Source of the DNA: Methylobacterium frigidaeris
Lineage (GTDB): Bacteria > Pseudomonadota > Alphaproteobacteria > Rhizobiales > Beijerinckiaceae
Length of the DNA: 64,000 nt
Assembly (NCBI RefSeq): GCF_022179185.1
Contig: NZ_BPQJ01000007.1
Coordinates: 62,001-126,000 of the forward strand
Reading direction: 5' to 3'
Shown in pieces: positions 8,623 to 17,366 of this stretch (positions within the stretch are counted from its first letter, which is position 1; every line of letters starts with the position of its first letter). The translations under genes were made by a program, and so were the position numbers. Under the pieces are notes generated by a model. That model saw only the letters and a list, made by a program, of their open reading frames with translations, ran no database searches and was not told where the DNA came from.

Positions 8623-9552
8623 TCAGGCCCCGCGGGCCACGCCCTCACCGCCGGCGCCGCGGAACGCCTTCAGTTCCTCGATCGACGCGAAATGGAAGCG
8701 CCCGGCCGGCGTTTCGGCGTCGATCGTGCCGTCGGCATACATCGTGTAGGTGTTGCCGCCGGAGTCGTAGGTGCCGATCACCGTCTTGCCGGGCGGCTCC
8801 TCGGGGGGAAGCTCCTGATGAGGAGGCTCCTCGTGGGAAGGCTCCTCGTGGGAAGGCTCCTCGTGGGAGGGCTCCTGTGGCAAGGGCGCCTCTGCCACGG
8901 GCTCGGCGGCCGGGGGCTCCTGAGCCGGAGGGGAAGGCGGCGCGGCCTCGCGCGTCTCGCCGGCCCCGGGCCGGGGCTCCTCGACGGTCGGTTGCGGCTC
9001 GGATTCGTGCGGCAAGGATTCAGGCAAGACGGGATCGTGCGGGACGGGCTGGTGCGGGACAGGCTCCTGCCGCCCCGCCGGTGGGTCCGCGTCCTCGGCT
9101 CGGGTCAGGCGCAGCTCGCTCGCCGCAAGTCCGGCAGCCGCCACGGCGGCGCCGGCCGCCAGCGCCGCACCGCCGTCGAAGCCGGTCGGCTCGGCCGGGC
9201 GCGGCTCGGATGCGGGCGGCGGAGCGGCCGGGAATGGGATCGGCGGCAGGACGGGCTCGCTGCGGGCCGCCCGGACCGGCGCGGTCCCGATCTCGGCCGA
9301 AGGCTCGGCCACGGGGCGCGCCGCCAAGGCGCGGTCACCGAGACCGCGCTCGCCGAGGGCGCGCTCGATGCGCGCGAGCCGCGCCACCGCGGCAGTGATC
9401 CCGAGCAGCACCGCCCCGCCGCTCGACCCGACGGCGCCGGCGATCACCATGGTCCAGCCGACCTCGAGCCGCACGAAGGGGATGCCCTGCACCATCGCGG
9501 CGAGACCGCCGATCAGCATCAGGAGGGCGAGCACGGTCAACGCGACGATCAT
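8623..9552 (-). CDS. Membrane-anchored protein with Pro/Glu-rich stalk
   Basis: Two N-terminal transmembrane helices (residues ~2-22 and ~32-56) are followed by an arginine-rich turn and about 190 residues of low-complexity Pro/Ala/Glu. This includes a perfect EEPSH repeat and VPHQPVPHDPVLPE. The end is a compact conserved C-terminal domain of ~45 residues (IGTYDSGGNTYTMYADGTI, then AETPAGRFHFASIEELKAF). That terminal module resembles a small beta-rich domain found in hypothetical proteins of related bacteria. The function is unknown. ATG at 9552 is chosen because the hydrophobic segment begins there. It converges on the HWE kinase gene with a 16-bp gap. Confidence 0.78.
   Translation of the reverse strand: MIVALTVLALLMLIGGLAAMVQGIPFVRLEVGWTMVIAGAVGSSGGAVLLGITAAVARLARIERALGERGLGDRALAARPVAEPSAEIGTAPVRAARSEPVLPPIPFPAAPPPASEPRPAEPTGFDGGAALAAGAAVAAAGLAASELRLTRAEDADPPAGRQEPVPHQPVPHDPVLPESLPHESEPQPTVEEPRPGAGETREAAPPSPPAQEPPAAEPVAEAPLPQEPSHEEPSHEEPSHEEPPHQELPPEEPPGKTVIGTYDSGGNTYTMYADGTIDAETPAGRFHFASIEELKAFRGAGGEGVARGA
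8811..8880. repeat. 15-bp tandem repeat within the Pro/Glu-rich gene
   Basis: The unit GCTCCTCGTGGGAAG is repeated three times, with degenerate flanking copies, and encodes tandem EEPSH on the minus strand. Being a multiple of three, copy-number slippage would lengthen or shorten the stalk without a frameshift. Confidence 0.8.
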
Positions 9553-9838
9553 CGGACTCTCGGGCTGGCGATACGACGTAGGCTGCTCGGCGGATGGCGT
9601 GAGCAGCCGAACGGGCGGTCCGGGGCCATCGCCCCGCCCGCTACGGCCCAGATTTAGGCGCACCGCCCGCTTTTGCAAAATCGCCGCGCGTCCAGGGCTG
9701 CCAAAGCCCGGGATGCGGGCGCCGCAGCGGGTCGGCGGCGTTGCCGCGAGCGGGCGGCCGACTTAGGTAGACGCGGGTGCCGCGGCGGTGCCTCGTCGGA
9801 ATCGCCGCGTCGAGCCCAAGCGATCCGGAGACACGCCG

Positions 9839-10438
9839 ATGGCCTTCACGCTCCCCGAACTCCCCTACGCCTACGACGCGCTGCAGCCCTACATGTCGAA
9901 GGAGACCCTGGAGTTCCACCACGACAAGCATCACAAGGCGTATGTCGACACCGGCAACAAGCTCCTCGAGGGCTCGGAGCTCGCTGGCAAGAGCGTCGAG
10001 GAGGTGGTGAAGGCCTCCTACGGCCAGAACCAGGCCCTCTTCAACAACGCCGGCCAGCACTACAACCACATCCACTTCTGGCAGTGGATGAAGCCGAATG
10101 GCGGCGGCGCGATCCCGGGCGCGCTGGAGAAGAAGATCGCCGAGGACCTCGGCGGCACCGACAAGTTCAAGGCCGACTTCATCCAGGCCGGCGTGTCGCA
10201 GTTCGGCTCCGGCTGGGCCTGGCTCGCCGTGAAGAACGGCAAGCTCGAGATCATGAAGACTCCCAACGGCGAGAACCCGCTGGTGCACGGCGCCAAGCCG
10301 ATCCTCGGCGTCGACGTGTGGGAGCACTCCTACTACATCGACTACCGCAACCGCCGTCCCGACTACCTCAAGGCGTTCATCGAGAACCTGGTGAACTGGG
10401 AGCACGTCGAGAAGATGTACGGCGAGGCGATCGCCTGA
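9839..10438 (+). CDS. sodB: Superoxide dismutase (Fe type)
   Basis: Disproportionates superoxide to O2 and H2O2 in the cytoplasm. The four metal ligands are all visible: His27 (in EFHHDKHH), His77 (HYNHIHFWQW), and Asp159 and His163 (DVWEHSYYIDYRN). Gln73 in the NNAGQ segment corresponds to the N-terminal-domain glutamine typical of Fe-SODs rather than Mn-SODs, although cambialism cannot be excluded. At 199 residues the length is standard. ATG at 9839 starts the conserved AFTLPELPYAYDALQPY. A strong terminator follows, so it is monocistronic. Confidence 0.95.
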   Translation: MAFTLPELPYAYDALQPYMSKETLEFHHDKHHKAYVDTGNKLLEGSELAGKSVEEVVKASYGQNQALFNNAGQHYNHIHFWQWMKPNGGGAIPGALEKKIAEDLGGTDKFKADFIQAGVSQFGSGWAWLAVKNGKLEIMKTPNGENPLVHGAKPILGVDVWEHSYYIDYRNRRPDYLKAFIENLVNWEHVEKMYGEAIA

Positions 10439-10464
10439 CCGGCGTCGCAGACCGGTTGATCGAG

Positions 10465-10496
10465 AGCCCCCTCCCCGCCCGGGCGAGGGGGCTTTT
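10465..10496 (+). terminator. Rho-independent terminator of sodB
   Basis: A 9-bp perfect stem (AGCCCCCTC at 10465-10473, GAGGGGGCT at 10485-10493) encloses a loop that can itself fold, and is followed by a short T run. It starts 26 bp after the sodB stop and abuts the end of the minus-strand deacetylase gene, so it may act in both directions. Confidence 0.8.
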
Positions 10497-11339
10497 CTAT
10501 GCCGCGGGCCCCGGCACCAGCCGCAGGCCCTCGCGCTCCAGGAAGTCCGCGAACCGCGCCGACCCGAGATAAGCCAGCTCCAACGGCCGGCTCGCCACCA
10601 CCGGGTCGAGGCTCCTCAGACCGTCGTCGATCTCCCCCGGATGGCACATCACAACCGGGGCCGGCCCGAGCGCCCGGAAGCTCCGCTCGAAGGCTTCCGC
10701 GAACCCCTCCCCATCCGCGAAGTCCGAGAAGCCGGAGAAGCCGCGATTGATGGAGAAGCCCGCCCGCCGGGCCGCGGGACCGAAGCCGAGGCCGAGCCCC
10801 GCCACCACGATCGCCTTGCCGGCCTCTGGCCGGGCGCGGATCGCGCCCAAGCGGTCGACCGGGTCGCGCAGCCAGCCCCGCCAGCCCCGCCCTGCCAGCG
10901 CCGCGAGGAGCGCCCCCCGCACCCCGGGCAGGACGTGGACGTGCTGGTGACCGTCGACGAAGTCCGGCAGGCGGCCCGTCGCCGCCGCGAAGGCGTCGAG
11001 CTGGCGCTCGATCTCGGGGCGGACATCCGCGGGCTTCAGCCCGCCCGACAAGGCGAGCCGCAGCAAACGCCCGAGGGGCGGCAGGCGCCCAATCGGCGCG
11101 AGGCGCGGCAGGGGGCCGAGCGGCGCGCCCGTCGTCAGGGTGAGGTGGAGGCCGAGGCCGACCGTGCCGCGAAGCTCCGCCAAGGCCGGCCCCGCGTCCC
11201 GGAACGCCGGGATATTGGTCATCGAGCCGGCGGCTGATATGCGCTCTCTCCGCGCCAGAGAGAGAATGCCCCGGCTGACGCCCGGGCTCAGGCCGTAATC
11301 GTCGGCGCAGAGCACGACCGGGCGCCGTTCAGGAAGCAT
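10497..11339 (-). CDS. ChbG/HpnK-family polysaccharide deacetylase-like hydrolase
   Basis: Belongs to the YdjC/ChbG/HpnK superfamily of metal-dependent N-deacetylases acting on amino sugars or hopanoid sugar head groups. Motifs seen are CADDYGLSPGVSRGI (11-25, metal Asp), GLHLTLT (His65), VDGHQHVHVLPGV (His131/133/135) and MCHPGE near residue 230. The 280 residues are normal for the family. It is divergent from a GT2 glycosyltransferase 100 bp away. This pairing suggests that a lipid-linked sugar is transferred and then deacetylated. The real substrate is not visible, and no other hopanoid gene is present. Confidence 0.85.
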   Translation of the reverse strand: MLPERRPVVLCADDYGLSPGVSRGILSLARRERISAAGSMTNIPAFRDAGPALAELRGTVGLGLHLTLTTGAPLGPLPRLAPIGRLPPLGRLLRLALSGGLKPADVRPEIERQLDAFAAATGRLPDFVDGHQHVHVLPGVRGALLAALAGRGWRGWLRDPVDRLGAIRARPEAGKAIVVAGLGLGFGPAARRAGFSINRGFSGFSDFADGEGFAEAFERSFRALGPAPVVMCHPGEIDDGLRSLDPVVASRPLELAYLGSARFADFLEREGLRLVPGPAA

Positions 11340-11442
11340 GGCTTAGATCTCGCGCTCGAACCGCCGGTGCGTGCACCGGTCTGATCACCGAAAGCCGCCG
11401 GCTCCGCGCCGGGGGCGCGACACCGAAACGAGGGACAGCGCC

Positions 11443-12468
11443 GTGGAGCTGTTCAGACACCCCGAGCCGGTCGACCTGAGCGTCGTCATACCGGTCTTCA
11501 ACGAGAGCGCCAACGTCGCCCCGCTGCTCGCCCGTCTCACGCCGGTGCTGGAGCGCCTGACGCCGGCCTGGGAGGTGGTGTTCGTCGACGACGGCAGCCA
11601 CGACGACACCGCCGCGGTGGTGGCCGCCCACCACGCCGCGGAGCCCCGCATCGGCGCGGTCTCGTTCAGCCGCAACTTCGGCAAGGAGATCGCGATCGCG
11701 GCCGGGCTCGACCACGCGGAGGGCCGCGCGGTGGTGATCATGGATGCCGACCTCCAGCACCCGCCCGAGCTGATCGCGACCTTCTGGGAGCGCTGGCGCG
11801 AGGGCAACGTGATGGTCTACGCCCAGCGCACCGACCGCGACGACGAGAGCGCGATGCGGCGCGGCTTCGCGCGGCTGTTCTACCGGCTCTTCGCCCGCTT
11901 CGGCGAGATGCCGCTGCCCGAAGGAGCCGGCGATTTCCGCCTGATCGACCGCAAGGGCGTCGAGGTGCTGCGCTCCCTGCCCGAGCGGGCGCGATTCTCG
12001 AAGGGCCTGTATTCCTGGATCGGCTTCCGGTCGGTCGGCGTGCCCTACCAGGTCGAGGAACGCCAGCACGGCAGCTCGAAATGGAGCTTCCGCAAGCTGT
12101 TCCGCTTCGCCTTCGACGGCATCACCTCCTTCTCCACCGTTCCGTTGCGGGTCTGGACCTATCTCGGCGGCGCGATCGCGGGCGTGGCCTTCCTGACGGC
12201 CCTCTACTTCGTCGCCGACACCCTGCTGCGCGGCCCCGACGTGCCGGGCTACGCCTCGCTGATCGTCTCGGTGATGTTCTTCTCCGGCGTGCAGCTGATG
12301 TCGCTCGGCATCATCGGCGAGTATATCGGCCGCATCTTCGCCGAGGTGAAGCGGCGCCCGCTCTACGTCGTCGCCGAGCGGATCGGCCCGGCGGCCGCGG
12401 GCTACGACCGGCCGGTCCGGGACGATCGCCGGAGCGGACGGCGCGCGCGCTATTCCGGCACCGCGTGA
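11443..12468 (+). CDS. GT2 glycosyltransferase (undecaprenyl-/dolichyl-phosphate sugar transferase type)
   Basis: An N-terminal GT-A domain has LSVVIPVFNES, the nucleotide-binding VVFVDDGSHDD, SFSRNFGKE and the metal-binding MDADLQHPP. It is followed by two C-terminal membrane helices (about 235-258 and 272-296) and the IGEYIGRIFAEVKRRPLY ending. This layout is typical of GtrB/ArnC-like enzymes that load a sugar onto undecaprenyl phosphate at the inner membrane. GTG at 11443 is preferred because GAGGGA lies 8 nt upstream; an ATG at 11371 is possible. murJ follows 49 bp later in the same direction, and the deacetylase is divergent. Confidence 0.9.
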   Translation: MELFRHPEPVDLSVVIPVFNESANVAPLLARLTPVLERLTPAWEVVFVDDGSHDDTAAVVAAHHAAEPRIGAVSFSRNFGKEIAIAAGLDHAEGRAVVIMDADLQHPPELIATFWERWREGNVMVYAQRTDRDDESAMRRGFARLFYRLFARFGEMPLPEGAGDFRLIDRKGVEVLRSLPERARFSKGLYSWIGFRSVGVPYQVEERQHGSSKWSFRKLFRFAFDGITSFSTVPLRVWTYLGGAIAGVAFLTALYFVADTLLRGPDVPGYASLIVSVMFFSGVQLMSLGIIGEYIGRIFAEVKRRPLYVVAERIGPAAAGYDRPVRDDRRSGRRARYSGTA

Positions 12469-12517
12469 GGCTTATCCGTCCCGCTTCCGGCGAGAACCCT
12501 GTGCTATTCACCGCCGC

Positions 12518-14041
12518 ATGATTCGCAGCATCCTCTCGGTCGGCGGCTGGACGCTGGTCTCCCGGGCCACCGGCTTCCTGCGCGACGTGGTCATGGCCGC
12601 CGTGATGGGCGCAGGTCCCATCGCCGATGCCTTCGTGGTGGCCTTCCGCCTGCCCAACCACTTCCGGGCGATCTTCGGCGAGGGCGCCTTCAACGTCGCC
12701 TTCGTGCCGACCTACGCCGCCCTCGATGCGGAGGAAGGGGCGGCCCGCGCCTTCGCCGACCGCGTCTTCACCCTGATGCTGCTGGTCCAGGTGGCACTGC
12801 TGGTGCTCGCCCTGCCGCTGATGCCGGCGATCGTGCGAGCGCTCGCCCCCGGCTTCGCCGACGAGCCGGAGAAATTCGCGCTCGCCGTCACGCTCACCCG
12901 CATCACCTTCCCGTACCTGCTGTTCATCACCCTGGTGACGCTGCTGTCGGGCATCCTCAACGCCCGGAGGCGCTTCGCGGCGGCCGCCGCCGCGCCGGTG
13001 CTTCTCAACGTCTCGCTCCTGGCGGCGCTGGCCCTCGCCTTCCTGTTCCCGAATGCCGGATACGCCGCCGCCTGGGGCGTCGCGGTGTCGGGCGTGCTGC
13101 AGTTCCTCCTGGTCTGGGCCGATGCCCGCCGGGCGGGGCTCGCCCCCTCGCTCGTGCGCCCGACCCTGAAAGACGCCGGCATGCGCCGGTTCTTCCGGAT
13201 GCTGGGGCCGGCGGTGATCGGCTCGGCCGGCGTGCAGATCGCGATGTTCGCCGACACGATCATCGCCTCGTTCCTGCCGACCGGCGCGGTCTCGGCGCTC
13301 TACTACGCCGACCGGCTCTACCAGCTCCCGTTCGGGGTCATCGGCATCGCGGCCGGCACCGTCCTGCTGCCGGAGATGAGCCGGCGCATCGCCGCGAAGG
13401 ATCCCGACGGCGCCCACGCGGCGCAGAACCGCGCCACCGGCTTCTCGCTCGCCCTCTCGGCACCGTTCGCGGTCGCGTTCCTGCTGGTGCCGGACCTGAT
13501 CATGACGGCTTTGTTCCAGCGCGGCGCCTTCGACTCCGAGGCGGCGTCCCGCTCCGGCGCTGTGCTGGCGGCCTACGGCCTGGCGCTGCCGGCGGCGGTG
13601 CTGATCCGCAGCATCGTGGCGAGCTTCTACGCCCGCCAGGACAGCCGCACGCCGGTGATGGCCTCCCTCACCGCGGTCGCCGTCAATGTCGGATTGAAGG
13701 TGGTGCTCACCGGACCCCTCGGGGTGATGGGACTGGCGCTCGCCACCGCCGCAGGCGTCTGGGTCAACGTGCTGATCCTGTTCTGCCTCGCCTATGGCCG
13801 CGGCTGGACGGCGCCGAGCCGCACGCTGATCGTCACCGCCTGCGGGGTTCTCGCCGCCTGCGCCGTGCTCGCTGCCTGCACCCTCGGCGGCCTGCCGCTG
13901 ATCGAGCGCGTGATGCCGTCCCTGCCGCGCTTCCGCGAGCTCGCGGTGCTCGCGGCTCTCGGCGCCGCCGGGCTCGTCGCCTACGCGGCGACGCTGCTGG
14001 TGGCCTTGCGGCTGTTCGGGGTGCGGCTGCGGCGGGTGTAG
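12518..14041 (+). CDS. murJ: Lipid II flippase MurJ
   Basis: A polytopic inner-membrane protein of the MOP superfamily (507 residues, about 14 helices) that flips the peptidoglycan precursor lipid II to the periplasm. The N-terminus (GGWTLVSRATGFLRDVVMAA) and the following DAFVVAFRLPNHFRAIFGEG, including the conserved arginines, identify MurJ/MviN. YYADRLYQLPFGVIGIAAGT is the mid-protein signature. It is transcribed after the GT2 gene. The other peptidoglycan genes lie ~10 kb away in the division and cell wall cluster. Confidence 0.95.
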   Translation: MIRSILSVGGWTLVSRATGFLRDVVMAAVMGAGPIADAFVVAFRLPNHFRAIFGEGAFNVAFVPTYAALDAEEGAARAFADRVFTLMLLVQVALLVLALPLMPAIVRALAPGFADEPEKFALAVTLTRITFPYLLFITLVTLLSGILNARRRFAAAAAAPVLLNVSLLAALALAFLFPNAGYAAAWGVAVSGVLQFLLVWADARRAGLAPSLVRPTLKDAGMRRFFRMLGPAVIGSAGVQIAMFADTIIASFLPTGAVSALYYADRLYQLPFGVIGIAAGTVLLPEMSRRIAAKDPDGAHAAQNRATGFSLALSAPFAVAFLLVPDLIMTALFQRGAFDSEAASRSGAVLAAYGLALPAAVLIRSIVASFYARQDSRTPVMASLTAVAVNVGLKVVLTGPLGVMGLALATAAGVWVNVLILFCLAYGRGWTAPSRTLIVTACGVLAACAVLAACTLGGLPLIERVMPSLPRFRELAVLAALGAAGLVAYAATLLVALRLFGVRLRRV

Positions 14042-14106
14042 AGGTTGGGGCTGGGACCGTCGCTCGCGCGTTAGCGGGGTCACGCCCCCGACGCACGAGG
14101 CCCCGC

Positions 14107-14784
14107 ATGTCCCTTCCCGCCCCGCTCGACCGCGCCGAGGCGGTCGTCTTCGACGCCTACGGCACCCTGCTCGACGTCCATTCCGCCGTGCAGCGCCACG
14201 CCGCCGCGATCGGGCCGGAAGCGCAGACGCTGTCCGAGACCTGGCGGCAGAAGCAGCTCGAATATTCCTGGGTGCTCGCCCTGTGCGGTCGCTACGCGCC
14301 ATTCTGGACGCTGACCGAGCGGGCGCTCGATTACGCGTTGGCCAAGCATCCGGGGGTGGATCGCGGCGCGCGGGGCGACCTGCTCGAGGCCTACAAGGCT
14401 CTCGACGCCTACCCGGAGGTACCCGGCACTCTCGGCGCCTTGCGCCGGGCCGGCCTCAAGACCGCGATCCTGTCGAACGGCGACACCGCCATGCTCGACG
14501 CGGCGGTGCGAGCGGCATGTCTCGGGGATCATCTCGACGTGGTGTTGTCGGTCGATCCCGCCGGCACCTTCAAGACATCGTCCCGCGCCTACGACCTCGC
14601 ACCGGAGCGCCTGGGCGTCGCGCGGGAGAGGATCGTCTTCCTGTCCTCGAACCGCTGGGACATCGCCGGGGCGGCGGCCTATGGCTTCGCCCCGGTCTGG
14701 GTCAACCGGACGGGCCAGCCGGACGAGTACCCGGACCTCGCGCCGGTCCGGGTGATCCCCTCCCTCGGCGGGCTTCTCGCCTAG
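14107..14784 (+). CDS. Haloacid dehalogenase, type II
   Basis: A 225-residue HAD-superfamily enzyme matching (S)-2-haloacid dehalogenases, which replace halogen by hydroxyl via an aspartyl ester. The nucleophile is Asp16 in VVFDAYGTLLD. Motif II is Ser123-Asn124 (LSNGDT), the lysine is Lys156 (TFKTSSRAYDL), and motif III is SSNRWDIAGA with Ser181, Asn182 and Asp185. The substrate-shaping residues of dehalogenases (Asn-Arg before the terminal aspartate) support dehalogenase rather than phosphatase. Actual substrate use is unproven. The stop is immediately followed by the dispersed repeat. Confidence 0.88.
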   Translation: MSLPAPLDRAEAVVFDAYGTLLDVHSAVQRHAAAIGPEAQTLSETWRQKQLEYSWVLALCGRYAPFWTLTERALDYALAKHPGVDRGARGDLLEAYKALDAYPEVPGTLGALRRAGLKTAILSNGDTAMLDAAVRAACLGDHLDVVLSVDPAGTFKTSSRAYDLAPERLGVARERIVFLSSNRWDIAGAAAYGFAPVWVNRTGQPDEYPDLAPVRVIPSLGGLLA

Positions 14785-14909
14785 TCATACCCTCGCGCCT
14801 TCGCATCGACGTGTCGATGCAGAGGCGACCGGCGCATCAGCGCCGGCGCCCGTTCGGGCTTGCCTGGCACCTTCGAACGCGTCCGTTCGAAGGGCGCCGG
14901 CTGAATCAC
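14785..14909 (-). repeat. Dispersed ~125-bp 3'-UTR element, copy A
   Basis: Aligns with 48215-48338 at roughly 85-90% identity with one single-base indel. It contains a perfect 8-bp inverted repeat, CTTCGAAC/GTTCGAAG, and a second GC-rich inverted segment (GGCGCATCAGCGCC). It fills the whole gap between the convergent dehalogenase and MHS transporter genes, and its minus-strand start coincides with the TGA stop of the transporter. It is not an IS: it has no coding capacity and no terminal repeats of a known family. It may be a repetitive extragenic palindromic or bimodular 3'-end element. Confidence 0.8.
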
Positions 14910-16225
14910 TCGCCGGCGACAGGCCGCACCGCGCCGGTCAGCGCGTCGGGGGCGGTCTCGCGACGGCGGTAGATCAGCAGGGTGGCGACGAGGCCGCAGG
15001 CTCCCGCGAAGGCCATCCACAGACCCGGCGCCGCCTTGTTGTCGAGCTTCTCGATCAGCCAGGTCGAGACGACCGGGGTGAAGCCGCCGAACAGCGCGGT
15101 GGCGAGGGAGTAGGCCAGCGAGAAGCCGGTGGTGCGCACATGCTTCGGGACGATCTCGGTCAGCGCCACAACCATCGCGCCGTTGTAGCTGCCGTACAGG
15201 AATGACAGCCACAGCAGCGTGAGCAGCATGTTGGTGAACGAGATGTTGGAGGTGAGCCACGCCAGCGCCGGGTAGGCGGTGAGCATCGCCAGCGCCGAGA
15301 AGGCGATCAGGATCGGCTTGCGGCCGATCCTGTCGGAGAGCGCGCCCATCACCGGCAGCCAGATCAGGTTCGACAAGGCGGTGCAGAAGGTGACGATCAG
15401 GCTGTCGGTCTCGGAGAGCTTCAGCACGCTCTTGCCGAAGGTCGGGGTGTAGACCGTGATGGTGTAGAACGACACCGTGGTCATCACCACGAGCAGCATG
15501 CCGAGCGCCACAATCTTCCAGTTCTGGCCGAGCGAGGCGAAGACCTCACCGAGCGAAGGGCGGTGCTTCTGGTGCAGGAACTCCTGCGTCTCCTCCAGCG
15601 AGCGCCGGATGTAGAACAGGAACGGCACGATCAGGCAGCCGATGAAGAACGGGATGCGCCAGCCCCACTCGGACATCTGGGCCGGCACCAGGGCGTGGCT
15701 CAAGCCGAAGCCGATCAGCGCCGCCACCATCACGGCGACCTGCTGGCTGCCCGACTGCCAGGAAACGTAGAAGCCCTTCCGGCCCGGCGTCGCCATCTCG
15801 GCGAGGTAGACCGACACGCCGCCGAGCTCGACGCCAGCGGAAAAGCCCTGGAGCAGACGGCCGATCAGCACCAGGAACGGCGCCGCGAGGCCGATGCTCT
15901 GGTAGGAGGGCACGAAAGCGATCAGCACCGTGCCGGCGGCCATGATGCCGAGCGTCACGATCAGGCCCTGGCGCCGGCCGATCCGGTCGACATAGGCGCC
16001 GAGGAAGATCGCCCCGAGGGGGCGCATCAGGAAGCCGGCGCCGAACGTCATGAAGGTGAGCATCAGCGAGGCGAACTCGTTCCCGGCCGGGAAGAACGCC
16101 TTCGCGATGTGGCTCGCGTAGATGCCGAACAGGAAGAAATCGAACATCTCCAGGAAGTTGCCGCTCGTGACGCGCAACACCGTGGCGACCTTCGACCCCT
16201 GCGGACCGTGGACCGGACCTGCCAT
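14906..16225 (-). CDS. MHS-family MFS transporter (citrate/tricarboxylate-H+ symporter type)
   Basis: A 12-helix inner-membrane protein of 439 residues. Features of the metabolite:H+ symporter branch are [18 protein letters not shown] in helix 1, [18 protein letters not shown] after helix 2, [15 protein letters not shown] in helix 4 and [10 protein letters not shown] in the mirror loop. The closest resemblance I recognise is to CitA/TcuC carboxylate carriers; the substrate is inferred. ATG at 16225 follows an excellent GGAGGAG ribosome binding site, so longer upstream frames are rejected. It is divergent from a solute-binding protein gene, with a shared 198-bp control region, and terminates inside dispersed repeat copy A. 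Confidence 0.88.
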   Translation of the reverse strand: MAGPVHGPQGSKVATVLRVTSGNFLEMFDFFLFGIYASHIAKAFFPAGNEFASLMLTFMTFGAGFLMRPLGAIFLGAYVDRIGRRQGLIVTLGIMAAGTVLIAFVPSYQSIGLAAPFLVLIGRLLQGFSAGVELGGVSVYLAEMATPGRKGFYVSWQSGSQQVAVMVAALIGFGLSHALVPAQMSEWGWRIPFFIGCLIVPFLFYIRRSLEETQEFLHQKHRPSLGEVFASLGQNWKIVALGMLLVVMTTVSFYTITVYTPTFGKSVLKLSETDSLIVTFCTALSNLIWLPVMGALSDRIGRKPILIAFSALAMLTAYPALAWLTSNISFTNMLLTLLWLSFLYGSYNGAMVVALTEIVPKHVRTTGFSLAYSLATALFGGFTPVVSTWLIEKLDNKAAPGLWMAFAGACGLVATLLIYRRRETAPDALTGAVRPVAGE

Positions 16226-16423
16226 GCTCTCCTCCCGAATGCGGGCTTCCTCGTCGGCCTCCTCTCTACAGCCAACGCCACCACGTTTGACAGAGAAATC
16301 TAATCCGAAGAAATCCGCACTTCCGGACATGAGCTGCACCCGAGCATCGGTGGAGCCCAAGCGTCAGGCAGGTTACGATTGGGAAAGGCTGCGCAGGGAC
16401 GCCGCCAGGGAGGAACCACGACC

Positions 16424-17218
16424 ATGAGGACACCGCGACGGAGAACCGCCCTCGCCCCCCTCGCCGCCGGCCTGCTCGCCGGGCTCGTCCTCGCCGCGCC
16501 GGCCCGTGCGGCGGATCTGCGGGTGATGATCTCCGGCGGCTTCACCGCCGCCTACCAGGCCCTGGTGCCGGGCTTCGAGGCGAAGACGGGGAACAAGGTC
16601 GAGACCGCCTACGGCCCTTCGATGGGCACGGCGCCGGAGGCGATCCCCGTGCGCCTGGCGCGCGGCGAGCCGGCCGACGTGCTGATCATGGTCGGCTACG
16701 CCCTCGATACTCTCGACAAGGAGGGCAAGGTCGCGCCCGGCAGCACGATCGCCCTCGCCGATTCCCGCATCGCCCTCGCGGTGAAGGCCGGGGCGCCGGT
16801 GCCGGACATCCACGACCTGGAGCACTTCAAGAAGGCGCTGCTCGCCGCCACCTCGATCGCCTATTCGGACAGTGCCAGCGGCGTCTACATCGAGAAGGAG
16901 ATGTACCGGAAGCTCGGCCTGCACGACCAGCTGGCGGGGAAGAGCCGGATGATCGTCGCCGAGCGGGTCGGCAACGTCGTCGCCCGGGGCGACGCCGAGT
17001 TCGGCTTCCAGCAGCTGAGCGAGCTGAAACCGGTCAAGGGCATCACCATCGTCGGCCCGATCCCGCCGGAGGTGCAGCAGGTGACAGTGTTCTCCGCCGG
17101 GATCCCGAAGGGCGCCCAGCATCCGGAGGAGGCCAGGGCGCTGATCGCCTGGCTGTCCGCACCGGAGAACGCCGCGACCATCGCGGCGACGGGACTCGAC
17201 CCGCTCAAGGCGCGCTGA
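16424..17218 (+). CDS. ModA-like extracellular solute-binding protein
   Basis: Has a cleavable signal peptide (basic MRTPRRR, hydrophobic core, cut after about Ala29) and a type II periplasmic-binding fold of ~235 residues. LRVMISGGFTAAYQALVPGFE at the N-terminus, PADVLIMVGYALD and the GVYIEKEMYRKLGL region resemble ModA-type anion binders. The molybdate-specific residues cannot be confirmed. A GGAGGAA ribosome binding site precedes ATG 16424. No permease or ATPase gene is adjacent, so it is an orphan binding protein. It is divergent from the carboxylate transporter and might serve as a scavenger or sensor for the same substrate class. Confidence 0.85.
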   Translation: MRTPRRRTALAPLAAGLLAGLVLAAPARAADLRVMISGGFTAAYQALVPGFEAKTGNKVETAYGPSMGTAPEAIPVRLARGEPADVLIMVGYALDTLDKEGKVAPGSTIALADSRIALAVKAGAPVPDIHDLEHFKKALLAATSIAYSDSASGVYIEKEMYRKLGLHDQLAGKSRMIVAERVGNVVARGDAEFGFQQLSELKPVKGITIVGPIPPEVQQVTVFSAGIPKGAQHPEEARALIAWLSAPENAATIAATGLDPLKAR

Positions 17219-17366
17219 ACCGGCGCGCTAACTCCCGATTCACGACAAGGGAGAATGCGAGGAATCGGATTCACCAGCTCTTCACGCCACCCGGCGCCTG
17301 ATGGGCCTCACACAACAGGTCTCGCGCTGCCCCAGACCGGGCGGCCAAGCGGGCGGGGACGGCATC

